A DNA stretch of 21,531 nucleotides from Thermoanaerobaculia bacterium (GTDB lineage: Bacteria; Acidobacteriota; Thermoanaerobaculia; Gp7-AA8). The notes beneath the pieces were generated by a model that worked only from the letters and a program-made list of their open reading frames with translations, searched no databases and was not told where the DNA came from. The position numbers were made by a program, and so were the translations under genes. How positions within the stretch are numbered: position 1 is the stretch's first letter; every line of letters begins with the position of its first letter. Location of the stretch: assembly GCA_023700825.1 (NCBI GenBank), contig JAMPYE010000012.1, forward strand, positions 1 through 21,531, read 5' to 3'. Of the stretch, positions 1 to 6,771 are shown piece after piece.

Positions 1-118
1 GCGACACGGCGGGGGCATGCGCCGCTTCGCGCCGCGCGCAGGCAAGAGTGCCTGCGCCACATAGCCGCCTGGCCCGCCTCTCGCCTGCTATGACCTTTGA
101 CCTCTGACCTTTGACCTG
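1..118 (-). repeat. Heptamer repeat element, copy 1 (cut by window edge)
   Basis: Four exact-period 7-base units of the form TGACCTN lie at 91-118; on the minus strand they read AGGTCAR and begin 5 bases after the yidD stop codon. Reading on along the minus strand come TAGCAGGCGAGAGGCG, then TATGTGG, then a perfect 9-bp stem with a 4-base loop (36-44 with 49-57), then GCGGCGCGAAGCGGCGC (19-35). The same order (units, AGCAGG, TGTGG, hairpin, GC-rich GCGGCG block) occurs after fabI at 6534-6771, which is why I treat this as the same element family with a different unit. The left end lies outside the window. Confidence 0.65.
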
Positions 119-123
119 CCTTT

Positions 124-468
124 TCACGGCTCGTCCACGGTTCCCTTCTTCGTGAACGGGTTGCAGCGAATGATCCGCCACGCGGTCTTTGCGCTGCCGA
201 CGACGAATCCGTGCTTCTCGATGGCGCGTTCCCCGTAACGGGAGCAGGAGAGCTTGAACCGGCATTGCACGCCCACGAACGGCGAGATCCAGCGCTGGTA
301 GCCATGGATGGCCGTCACCGCGGCGCGGACCGACCAGTCGCGCGAAGGGGGCGAGAAGAGATCGTGGACGACGAGCGGCGCGAAGAGGATCGCGATCGCG
401 AGCACGACGGCGCGCCGGTCGCGCCGCGCGTCACTCGAGAGGTTTTCGGGCGCTGGGACAGAATTCAT
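124..468 (-). CDS. yidD: YidD-type membrane protein insertion efficiency factor
   Basis: YidD is a small inner-membrane-associated protein thought to assist YidC/Sec in inserting membrane proteins. Seen here: the family core GYQRWISPF, CRFKLSCSRYGERAI with its cysteines, and RIIRCNPF near the C-terminus. At 114 residues it is longer than usual for the family (about 70-85), because of an N-terminal extension that includes an extra hydrophobic stretch (AVVLAIAILFAPLVV, about residues 20-35). The ATG at 468 lies inside nth, giving a 38-base overlap, so the two genes are probably translationally coupled. YidD usually sits between rnpA and yidC near the origin; linkage to nth is different. A shorter start near the core cannot be excluded. 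A heptamer repeat begins right after the stop codon. Confidence 0.9.
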   Translation of the reverse strand: MNSVPAPENLSSDARRDRRAVVLAIAILFAPLVVHDLFSPPSRDWSVRAAVTAIHGYQRWISPFVGVQCRFKLSCSRYGERAIEKHGFVVGSAKTAWRIIRCNPFTKKGTVDEP

Positions 469-1075
469 TGATCAGACAATCTCCGCACTTCGGCGCCCTC
501 GCGAGGCAGACCTCCCGGCCGTGGAGGATCATCCGGTGGGCGAACTTCGTCCACTCCTTCTCCGGGATCAGCTTCATGAGGTCCTGCTCGATCTTCGGCG
601 GATCGTCGTGGCGCGTGAGCCCCAGCCGTTGCGACAGGCGCGCGACGTGGGTGTCGACGACGACGCCCGAGGCGATGCCGAAAGCGTTCGCGAGCACGAC
701 GTTCGCGGTCTTGCGCCCGACGCCGGGAAGCGCGGTGAGCTCGTCCATCGTCGCCGGCACCTCGCCGCCGTGACGCTCGAGCAGCGCGGCCGAGGCTCCC
801 TGGATCATCTTCGCCTTGTTGCGGAAGTAGCCCGTCGAGCGGATCAGCTTCTCGACTTCGGCCGGCTTCGCCGCGGCGAGCTCGCGCGGGCCCGGATACG
901 TGCGATAGAGCCCCTTCGCGACCTCATTGACCTTCGCGTCGGTCGACTGCGCCGAGAGGATCGTCGAGACGAGCAGCTGGAACGGGCTCTTGAAATCGAG
1001 AGCGCACTTCGCTCGCGGATAGACTCGCCGGAGCTTGTGGACGATCTCCAGGGCACGTTCCTGCTTCACGGACAT
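431..1075 (-). CDS. nth: Endonuclease III (DNA glycosylase/AP lyase)
   Basis: Base-excision repair enzyme that removes oxidised pyrimidines and cleaves the abasic site. The helix-hairpin-helix LPGVGRKTANVV lies at about residues 116-127 with catalytic Lys122, followed by the catalytic Asp141 in VVDTHVARLS. The C-terminal iron-sulfur loop is complete: Cys190, Cys197, Cys200 and Cys206 in the C-x6-C-x2-C-x5-C spacing. Its 214 residues match the family's usual length (about 210-220). ATG at 1075 is preceded by no Shine-Dalgarno sequence; a TATCAT hexamer ends 6 bases before the start, which suggests a leaderless transcript. The 3' end overlaps yidD, which is read from the same strand. Confidence 0.97.
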   Translation of the reverse strand: MSVKQERALEIVHKLRRVYPRAKCALDFKSPFQLLVSTILSAQSTDAKVNEVAKGLYRTYPGPRELAAAKPAEVEKLIRSTGYFRNKAKMIQGASAALLERHGGEVPATMDELTALPGVGRKTANVVLANAFGIASGVVVDTHVARLSQRLGLTRHDDPPKIEQDLMKLIPEKEWTKFAHRMILHGREVCLARAPKCGDCLINEFCPSARKPLE

Positions 1076-1081
1076 CGGCGG

Positions 1082-1087
1082 ATGATA
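1082..1087 (-). promoter_or_regulatory. Candidate -10 hexamer of nth, leaderless spacing
   Basis: Minus-strand TATCAT (5 of 6 to TATAAT) ends 6 bases before the nth ATG. A start at the A of the ATG would be expected from this spacing. No convincing -35 is visible 16-18 bases further upstream, so this rests on the -10 alone. Confidence 0.35.
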
Positions 1088-1154
1088 CAGCGGGGGCGGA
1101 CGCCGGGCCCTGTTTTTGGCGCGTCACCGCACATCAGGCCGACTGCCGTCCGGA

Positions 1155-3110
1155 TCAGTCGAGCGTGAAGAGCAGGTACTTCGAATCGGAGTAGTCGAGC
1201 TTCGCGTGGGCCCGGAGGCAGGCTTTCAAGACCCCGTCCACGCCCGGCGGAACGACGAGCATGTACTCCTTCTCGAGTATCGACCCGGACTTCCTCGACT
1301 TGTCCTCGATGACGTAATTCTCCCGGTGAACCAGGATGTGCGTCACGCCGAGCGTACGCATCGCGTCGCGAAGCTGGTCCGCATCCTGTGATCGCCCGAG
1401 CCACGCTGCGACGCGCGGGCCGTCGAGATTGCCGGCCCAGTGCGCCCGCCGGGCGAGGTGATACGTCCTCGACTCTCCGAGCAGCAGGACGACGCTCTCC
1501 TCCGGCGTGCGACTCTCGATCCATCGGTAAACCGGAGCGTAGTTGCGCATCCGATCCAGGTACGCGCGCTCGCTCTCCCGGCCCGTGAGCACGTCCAGCG
1601 GTTCATAGGAGCTCAGCACGAAGGCACCGAGGGCGAGCTGCCCCGCCATTGCGAGCGCGACGCCCGCGGCGAGAAAGAGGCGCTTCGTCCGATCCGCGAG
1701 CGCGTACGCATCGAATGCGACGACCGCACCGAGCACCGCAAGCGGCGCGAGCCCGAGGAGGATCAGACGGGAGGTCGGTGCGATCAGCACGAGCACCGTC
1801 GACTGGACCACGCCGAACGCGAAGAGCTCCCACTGACGCGGCCGGAGGCGGAGAAGAGCGAGTGGCGAGGCAAGCACCGCGACGGGAAGCAGGATGCCGA
1901 GCGCGTCGTCGATGATCTTCGCGTGGAAGATGTCCCAGCCCATCAGCAACTCGTACAGTCCTCCGTGCTCGGAACGGAAGTTCGTAACCGCGGGACTGCC
2001 CGGCAGGCCGAAAGGCGCCAGCGGCGAGCCGGTCCAGACGACGTTGCGGACGTAGAAGAACCCGCCGAAGAGAAGCAGCACGCCGGCGGCCGCCATGACG
2101 ATTCGAACCGCGTTGCCGCCGCGCCTGCGCAGCAGCATCAGCAGTGCGAATGGAAGAAAGACCGCGGTCCAGACGCCCGCCGTGTATTTCGTCGCGATGG
2201 CGCCGGCGAGCGCCAGCGTCGCGATGGCAGCGTCCGCCGGAGCGTCGCCGCCGTGCACGAATCGCCACCATCGATGCCACGAGAGCAGCAGGAGCCCGAG
2301 CATCGCCCACTCGGCCCACGCCCAGCCGGCGATGAGCATGAGCGCGGGAGTCCAGGCGAACGTCGCAGCAACCCACGAGCCGGCGCCCTCCTTCAATTCG
2401 TTGCCGAGACGCCACGCGACCCGCAGCGTGAGGAGGAAGATGCCGAGGTGCAACATCCTCGCGGCCGCCCCGCCGCCGATTGCCATCGCGGCGAAGTCGG
2501 CCATGTAGATCGCGTTCGGAAAGTACGAATTCGAGTTGAGCGGCAACTCGACCATCGCTCCCCACTGCAGATAGGCGTGCGGCACCGCGAGCTTGTAGAT
2601 CATCTCGTCGGGCGACGACACCGGGGTCAACGCCTCGACGAGCGCGAACGCCACCGGGATCGCGAGCACGATCGTCCCGCGCCGCGGGAGGCCAGCCGCT
2701 GACGGAACGCCGGCACGCAGCAGGCGCGCGGCAGCCGGGATTGCAAGAGCGCAGGCCGCGAGGGGAACGAGCAGCTCGATTCGAGCTCCGCTCCACGCGA
2801 TCGCTGCCGTGAGCGTTCCGAAAACCGGAATCCCGACGAAGAGTGCCTCGAGCCCGTCGGGCCTCTCGCCCGACGGCGCCGCCCCGCAGGCCCACGCATA
2901 GGTGCGGCGGGAGACGGCGAACGCCAGCAGGCCGCAGGTCGCCGACGCGGCGAGCACGATCATCGCCGCGCCTGCGCTCGCGAGGTGCTTCGCCATCAGC
3001 TCGAGCGGGAGCGGGAACCGAGTGAAGAACACGGCCCCCACCACGACGCCGAGCACCAGGAGAACGGCTACGTCGCGCGGCCGCGAGCCCGGAGTGTCGT
3101 TGTCCGTCAC
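1155..3110 (-). CDS. Multi-spanning GT-C-like (PMT/ArnT-type) membrane protein, putative glycosyltransferase
   Basis: A 651-residue protein with many hydrophobic segments (for example around residues 14-30, 47-66, 115-130 and 147-160) and a short soluble C-terminal domain. The loop motif SSPDEMIYKLAVPHAYLQWG (Asp168-Glu169) resembles the acidic first-loop motif of GT-C enzymes of the GT39/PMT_2 group, which transfer sugars from polyprenyl-phosphate donors on the outer face of the inner membrane. Acceptor and sugar cannot be told from the sequence. The start is a GTG at 3110; no Shine-Dalgarno sequence is seen, but TATCAT ends 7 bases upstream. It is read away from hutU. It could also be a non-enzymatic polytopic protein with GT-C fold remnants. 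The call as a membrane protein is secure, the enzyme class is inferred. Confidence 0.75.
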   Translation of the reverse strand: MTDNDTPGSRPRDVAVLLVLGVVVGAVFFTRFPLPLELMAKHLASAGAAMIVLAASATCGLLAFAVSRRTYAWACGAAPSGERPDGLEALFVGIPVFGTLTAAIAWSGARIELLVPLAACALAIPAAARLLRAGVPSAAGLPRRGTIVLAIPVAFALVEALTPVSSPDEMIYKLAVPHAYLQWGAMVELPLNSNSYFPNAIYMADFAAMAIGGGAAARMLHLGIFLLTLRVAWRLGNELKEGAGSWVAATFAWTPALMLIAGWAWAEWAMLGLLLLSWHRWWRFVHGGDAPADAAIATLALAGAIATKYTAGVWTAVFLPFALLMLLRRRGGNAVRIVMAAAGVLLLFGGFFYVRNVVWTGSPLAPFGLPGSPAVTNFRSEHGGLYELLMGWDIFHAKIIDDALGILLPVAVLASPLALLRLRPRQWELFAFGVVQSTVLVLIAPTSRLILLGLAPLAVLGAVVAFDAYALADRTKRLFLAAGVALAMAGQLALGAFVLSSYEPLDVLTGRESERAYLDRMRNYAPVYRWIESRTPEESVVLLLGESRTYHLARRAHWAGNLDGPRVAAWLGRSQDADQLRDAMRTLGVTHILVHRENYVIEDKSRKSGSILEKEYMLVVPPGVDGVLKACLRAHAKLDYSDSKYLLFTLD

Positions 3111-3117
3111 GCCGCCA

Positions 3118-3123
3118 ATGATA
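3118..3123 (-). promoter_or_regulatory. Candidate -10 hexamer of the GT-C-like gene, leaderless spacing
   Basis: Minus-strand TATCAT lies 7 bases before the GTG start at 3110, the same hexamer and nearly the same spacing as before nth. There is no recognisable -35 or Shine-Dalgarno sequence. Confidence 0.35.
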
Positions 3124-3137
3124 AGCCGACCTGTCTG

Positions 3138-3166
3138 CTGTCTCCTCCCCGCATCTTTGATATAAC
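3138..3166 (+). promoter_or_regulatory. Candidate hutU promoter
   Basis: TATAAC at 3161-3166 matches the -10 consensus in five of six positions and stands 24 bases before the hutU start. The hexamer 17 bases upstream (CTGTCT, 3138-3143) matches the -35 consensus only in part. A Shine-Dalgarno-like GGAG follows at 3178-3181. The gap to the divergent minus-strand gene is only 80 bases, so both promoters must lie here. Confidence 0.4.
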
Positions 3167-3190
3167 CGGCCCCGCAGGAGAGCTACGACC

Positions 3191-4867
3191 ATGACCACCA
3201 CCATCGAGCCGAAATCACGCGTCATCAGGGCCCCGCGAGGCACGTCCATCAGCTGCAAGGGCTGGGCGCAGGAAGCAGCGATGCGGATGCTGATGAACAA
3301 CCTCGACCCGGAAGTGGCCGAGCGCCCCGAGGATCTCGTCGTCTACGGCGGCTCCGGAAAAGCGGCGCGCAACTGGGAGTGCTACGACGCGATCGTCGCG
3401 ACGCTCAAGCGACTCGAGAAAGACGAGACGCTGCTCGTGCAGTCGGGCAAACCGGTCGGCGTCTTCCGGACGCACGAGAACGCGCCGCGCGTGCTCATCG
3501 CGAATTCGAATCTGGTTCCGCACTGGGGCACGTGGGACGAGTTCCGTCGCCTCGAGGCGCTGGGGCTCACGATGTACGGCCAGATGACGGCCGGCTCCTG
3601 GATCTACATCGGCACGCAGGGAATCCTGCAGGGCACTTATGAGTGCTTTGCCGCGATCGCGACGAAGCACTTCGGCGACACGATGAAGGGAAGGCTCGTG
3701 GTGACCGCGGGTCTCGGTGGAATGGGTGGCGCGCAGCCGCTGGCCGCGACGATGAACGAGGCGACCTGCCTCGTCGCCGAGGTGGACCGCACGCGCATCG
3801 ACCGCAGGATCGAGAAGCGGTACCTCGACGAGTTCGCGCCGTCGCTCGACGCCGGCATCGCGCGCGCCCTCGAGGCGAAGGCGAAGGGCGAGGGGATCTC
3901 GATCGGCGTCGAATGCAACGCCGTGGACCTGCTCGAGGCGCTCATCGCGCGCAACATCGTTCCCGACGCGCTGACGGATCAGACCTCCGCGCACGACGAG
4001 CTCAACGGCTACGTGCCCGTCGGGCTTACGTTCGCGCAGGCTCTCGAGCTGCGCAAGTCGGATTCGAAGGAGTACATCCGCCGCTCGTACGAGACGATGG
4101 CGGCGCACATGCGCGCGATGATCAAGCTGCAGTCGATGGGCGCGATCACGTTCGACTACGGCAACAACCTGCGCGGGCAGGCGATCAAGGCGGGCGTCGA
4201 CAACGCGTTCGACGTGCTCGGTTTCGTTCCGCTCTACATTCGCCCGCTCTTCTGCGAAGGGCGCGGCCCGTTCCGCTGGGCGGCGCTCTCGGGCGACCCC
4301 GAAGACATCCGGGTGACCGACGAGGCGATCCTCGAGCTCTTCCCGGGCGACAAGCCGCTCGCGCGCTGGATCCGGATGGCGCAGAAGCGGGTCGAGTTCC
4401 AGGGGCTGCCGTCGCGCATCTGCTGGCTCGGCTACGGCGAGCGGCATCGCGCCGGCCTCAAGTTCAACGAGCTCGTCGCGACCGGAAAGGTGAAGGCGCC
4501 GATCGTGATCGGCCGCGACCATCTCGACTCGGGCTCGGTCGCTTCGCCGAACCGCGAGACCGAAGGAATGAAGGACGGCTCCGACGCGATCGCCGACTGG
4601 CCGATCCTCAACGCGCTGCTGAACACCGCGTCGGGCGCGACGTGGGTCTCGGTCCATCACGGTGGCGGTGTCGGGATCGGCTACTCGCTGCACGCCGGCA
4701 TGGTGGTGGTGGCCGACGGCACGGCCGAAGCGGCCGCGCGGCTCGAGCGCGTGCTGACGACGGATCCCGGCACGGGCGTGATGCGTCACGCCGATGCGGG
4801 CTACGAGATTGCGATCGACGTCGCGCGGAATCGCGGCGTCGACATTCCGATGCGGCCAAAGAAGTGA
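3191..4867 (+). CDS. hutU: Urocanate hydratase (urocanase)
   Basis: Second enzyme of histidine degradation: converts urocanate to 4-imidazolone-5-propionate in the cytoplasm using a tightly bound NAD+. Near-complete family signature: NAD-binding GLGGMGGAQPLAATM at about residues 174-188, and the active-site region GLPSRICWLGYGER with Cys411 corresponding to the catalytic Cys of the Pseudomonas enzyme. Length 558 matches the usual 550-560. The ATG is preceded by GGAG at a 9-base distance. No other hut gene (hutH, hutI, hutG) is in the window, so the rest of the pathway must be encoded elsewhere. It is followed by a small unknown protein and an ECF sigma/anti-sigma pair on the same strand. Confidence 0.98.
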   Translation: MTTTIEPKSRVIRAPRGTSISCKGWAQEAAMRMLMNNLDPEVAERPEDLVVYGGSGKAARNWECYDAIVATLKRLEKDETLLVQSGKPVGVFRTHENAPRVLIANSNLVPHWGTWDEFRRLEALGLTMYGQMTAGSWIYIGTQGILQGTYECFAAIATKHFGDTMKGRLVVTAGLGGMGGAQPLAATMNEATCLVAEVDRTRIDRRIEKRYLDEFAPSLDAGIARALEAKAKGEGISIGVECNAVDLLEALIARNIVPDALTDQTSAHDELNGYVPVGLTFAQALELRKSDSKEYIRRSYETMAAHMRAMIKLQSMGAITFDYGNNLRGQAIKAGVDNAFDVLGFVPLYIRPLFCEGRGPFRWAALSGDPEDIRVTDEAILELFPGDKPLARWIRMAQKRVEFQGLPSRICWLGYGERHRAGLKFNELVATGKVKAPIVIGRDHLDSGSVASPNRETEGMKDGSDAIADWPILNALLNTASGATWVSVHHGGGVGIGYSLHAGMVVVADGTAEAAARLERVLTTDPGTGVMRHADAGYEIAIDVARNRGVDIPMRPKK

Positions 4868-4938
4868 CGAGAAGTCCGGGCGCAACCGGCCCCGACAGGC
4901 TGTAGAATTGGCGCACCCCCGAGGAGAATCGAAGAGCG

Positions 4939-5127
4939 ATGTCAGGGAACCAGCGCGAGCAGTCCGTGGACAAGGGTTTCTGGAAGGGCGGCCCCTCGAT
5001 GAAGGAGTCGGCCGGCCAGAGCAGTGGATACCCCGGTGCGCGCAGGCCGCAGCGCGTCGGTTTCCGGATCGATCTCGATCGTCCGATGCCGAAGAAGCCC
5101 TCCGGCGAGAAGGACCAGGCGCGCTGA
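4939..5127 (+). CDS. Small hydrophilic protein of unknown function (62 residues)
   Basis: I do not recognise this protein. It is 62 residues, strongly polar and Pro/Gly/Arg/Lys-rich, with no signal peptide, membrane segment or Cys/His cluster. It contains FWKGGPS, SSGYPGARRPQR and a basic C-terminus. Support for it being real: its codons end almost always in G or C like the neighbouring genes, there is a GAGGAG at 4921-4926 (12 bases before the ATG, somewhat far), and it fills the gap between hutU (72 bases upstream) and the sigma factor (22 bases downstream) on the same strand. A TAGAAT at 4903-4908 could be a -10 but has no good -35. It might be co-transcribed with the sigma/anti-sigma genes; that is inference. 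Confidence 0.6.
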   Translation: MSGNQREQSVDKGFWKGGPSMKESAGQSSGYPGARRPQRVGFRIDLDRPMPKKPSGEKDQAR

Positions 5128-5149
5128 CGCGCGCCGACGAATCCGGCCG

Positions 5150-5743
5150 ATGACGATGCCCGCGAATCCGACTGCCATCCTTCCCGCGATTGCGGCGGGC
5201 GATACGGTCGCGGTCGCGGAGCTCTACGACCGTCACGGCTCGACGCTTTACGCCCTTCTACTCAAGATTCTCGGCGACCGCCCGGACGCGCAGGAGGTCC
5301 TCCAGGAGACGTTCCTGACCGCCTGGCGCCGGGCAGGCGATTTCGACCCGGGCCGCGGATCGGAGATCGCGTGGCTCGTCTCGATCGCGCGCAATCGGGC
5401 GATCGACCGCCTCCGCTCCCGCAATCTGCGCTCCGTGCGCGAGGAAGAAGCGGGACGGGAAATCCCGATGGCCGGGCCATCCGTAGTAAGCAGTGGAGAC
5501 GCCGAGCGGGGCGCGATGCTCGGCCAGCTCCGCACGCGGATGCGCTCCGCGCTCGCGGAGCTGCCCGAAGCGCAGAAGTCGGTACTCGAGCTCGCATACT
5601 TTCAGGGACTCTCCCAGACGGAGATCGCCGAGAAGCTCGGCGAGCCGTTGGGCACGATCAAGACGAGAACGCAACTCGCGATGAAGAAGCTGAGGGAGAA
5701 GCTCAAGGACCTCGGCTGGTTCGACGATGCACGAAGAATTTAA
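5150..5743 (+). CDS. ECF-family RNA polymerase sigma factor
   Basis: A 197-residue sigma-70-family factor with only regions 2 and 4. Region 2 spans about residues 22-92 (LYDRHGSTLYALLLKILGD, AQEVLQETFLTAWR, then WLVSIARNRAIDRLRSR). Region 4 spans about 130-187 with the helix-turn-helix GLSQTEIAEKLGEPLGTIKT. I chose the ATG at 5150: the open frame extends upstream to 5024, but those residues are Arg/Ser-rich and overlap the preceding small gene in another frame. An ATG at 5156 is an alternative. No clear Shine-Dalgarno sequence is seen. The next gene overlaps by 17 bases and encodes an RskA-like anti-sigma factor, so this sigma is most likely held inactive at the membrane until an envelope signal releases it. 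Target promoters are unknown. Confidence 0.95.
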   Translation: MTMPANPTAILPAIAAGDTVAVAELYDRHGSTLYALLLKILGDRPDAQEVLQETFLTAWRRAGDFDPGRGSEIAWLVSIARNRAIDRLRSRNLRSVREEEAGREIPMAGPSVVSSGDAERGAMLGQLRTRMRSALAELPEAQKSVLELAYFQGLSQTEIAEKLGEPLGTIKTRTQLAMKKLREKLKDLGWFDDARRI

Positions 5744-6533
5744 CGATCTGGCGGCCCTCGAGGCGATTGGCGGCGCGACGCAAGACGAAGCGCGGCGCCT
5801 CGAGGAGCACTGCGCCGACTGCGACGCCTGCGACGACGCGCTGGCCGAGTACCGCGACACCGCGGCGGGGCTCGCCATCGCGCTCGACCCGGCGCAGCCT
5901 CGCCGGGACGCGCGCAACACGCTCCTGCGGCAGATCGAGACCGACGCGGTAGCCGACAGCATCGTCGCGGAGGTTTCCGAGAACGCCGAGGCCGCGTCAC
6001 GCCGGAGGATTCCGTCGTGGTGGTTCGCCGCCGCGGCGCTCTTCTTCCTCGCACTCTTCGGATGGAGCGAGCTGAGGCTCCGCGCCCTCCGCGAGGAAAT
6101 CCACCTGCTGCAGCATGAGAAAGACGAGATCGCCGCGCTGAACATGCGGCTTTCGGGCGAGATGCAGGCGGTGCAGGAGCGGCTCGACACGGTTCGCTCC
6201 GCGAGCCAGGTCTTCCGCCTCGCCGGCTCGGCCGACACCTCCAGGGCCAGCGCGAACGTCTTCATGGACGGCAGCCAGCGCCGAGCGGTCGTCATCTTCA
6301 CGAACCTCGAGAAGAACGACGCCGCGCACAGTTACCAGCTCTGGATCATCCGTGGCGACTCGCAGCCGCCGATGAGCGCCGGAGTCTTCGACGCCGACGA
6401 CGCGGGTCGCGCCGAGCTGCAGGTCAAGGACATGCCGGTCGACGTCCCCATCGCCGGCCTCGCCGTGACCCTGGAGCCCCGCGGCGGCCTCTCCTCGCCG
6501 AGCGGGACGATCCTGATGCAGGGGAAGGCGTGA
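5727..6533 (+). CDS. RskA-like membrane anti-sigma factor with zinc-binding N-terminus
   Basis: Partner of the ECF sigma factor it overlaps. The N-terminal cytoplasmic part carries the ZAS-type metal motif H-x3-C-x2-C (His28, Cys32, Cys35). A single membrane segment follows at about residues 98-114 (PSWWFAAAALFFLALFGW), then a predicted coiled coil at about 116-158, then a periplasmic domain with the RskA features (AVVIFTNLEK, SYQLWIIRG, LAVTLEPRGG). By analogy with the RskA/SigK and RsiW systems, regulated proteolysis of the periplasmic and membrane parts would free the sigma factor; the signal is not visible. Its 268 residues are typical. Heptamer repeats begin 6 bases after the TGA, so this gene may use that element as its 3' end. 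Confidence 0.92.
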   Translation: MHEEFNDLAALEAIGGATQDEARRLEEHCADCDACDDALAEYRDTAAGLAIALDPAQPRRDARNTLLRQIETDAVADSIVAEVSENAEAASRRRIPSWWFAAAALFFLALFGWSELRLRALREEIHLLQHEKDEIAALNMRLSGEMQAVQERLDTVRSASQVFRLAGSADTSRASANVFMDGSQRRAVVIFTNLEKNDAAHSYQLWIIRGDSQPPMSAGVFDADDAGRAELQVKDMPVDVPIAGLAVTLEPRGGLSSPSGTILMQGKA

Positions 6534-6771
6534 TGAGGCAGGCGACAGGCGAGAGGCGAGAGGCGATAAGCAACCTCAAGCCACCTCAAGCAAGCCCTGT
6601 AGAAGCAAATCCACACAATTTAAGATTGCCGCAAACGCGGCTTTCGTAGTCTCTCTGCAACTTGCGGGGTTCGATGCGGCGCTTCGCGCCGCCGCGAAAG
6701 CTCCGTCCCGCTCCGCGGGACACTCCACACGCGCCTGCTTATCGCCTCTCGCCTTTCGCCTCTCGCCTCTA
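6534..6771 (-). repeat. Heptamer-armed inverted-repeat element, copy 2 (best preserved)
   Basis: Between the convergent ends of the anti-sigma gene and fabI. The left arm is four 7-base units AGGCGAN (6540-6567); the right arm is four complementary units NTCGCCT-type (6741-6768). The inner 19 bases of the arms (6554-6572 and 6736-6754) are perfect inverted repeats 163 bases apart. The interior holds perfect short hairpins: 5-bp stem at 6628-6641, 7-bp stem at 6676-6692, 7-bp stem at 6705-6721. On the minus strand, GTGTGGAGTG (6721-6730) and AGCTTTCGCGGCGGCG (6687-6702) recur in copy 6 at the right end of the window. The right arm touches the fabI stop codon (6769-6771). No open reading frame of note is inside. 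The organisation is MITE-like, but no transposase is nearby. Confidence 0.75.

Noticed and set aside
5024..5149. Longer sigma factor start
   Set aside because: The added 42 residues are Arg/Ser-rich and overlap the small upstream gene; region 2 begins properly after the ATG at 5150.
3215..5236. 673-codon minus-strand open frame opposite hutU
   Set aside because: Shadow of hutU, which is secure from its NAD and active-site motifs. The antisense product has low-complexity charged sequence.
6628..6645. Classical rho-independent terminator of the anti-sigma gene (5-bp stem followed by TTT)
   Set aside because: The stem is short, the T-run is only three bases and it lies about 95 bases past the stop inside the repeat element; I prefer to describe it as one of that element's hairpins.
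6540..6768. CRISPR array suggested by regular short repeats
   Set aside because: The units are 7 bases with no spacers, the arms are inverted rather than all direct, and no cas gene is present.
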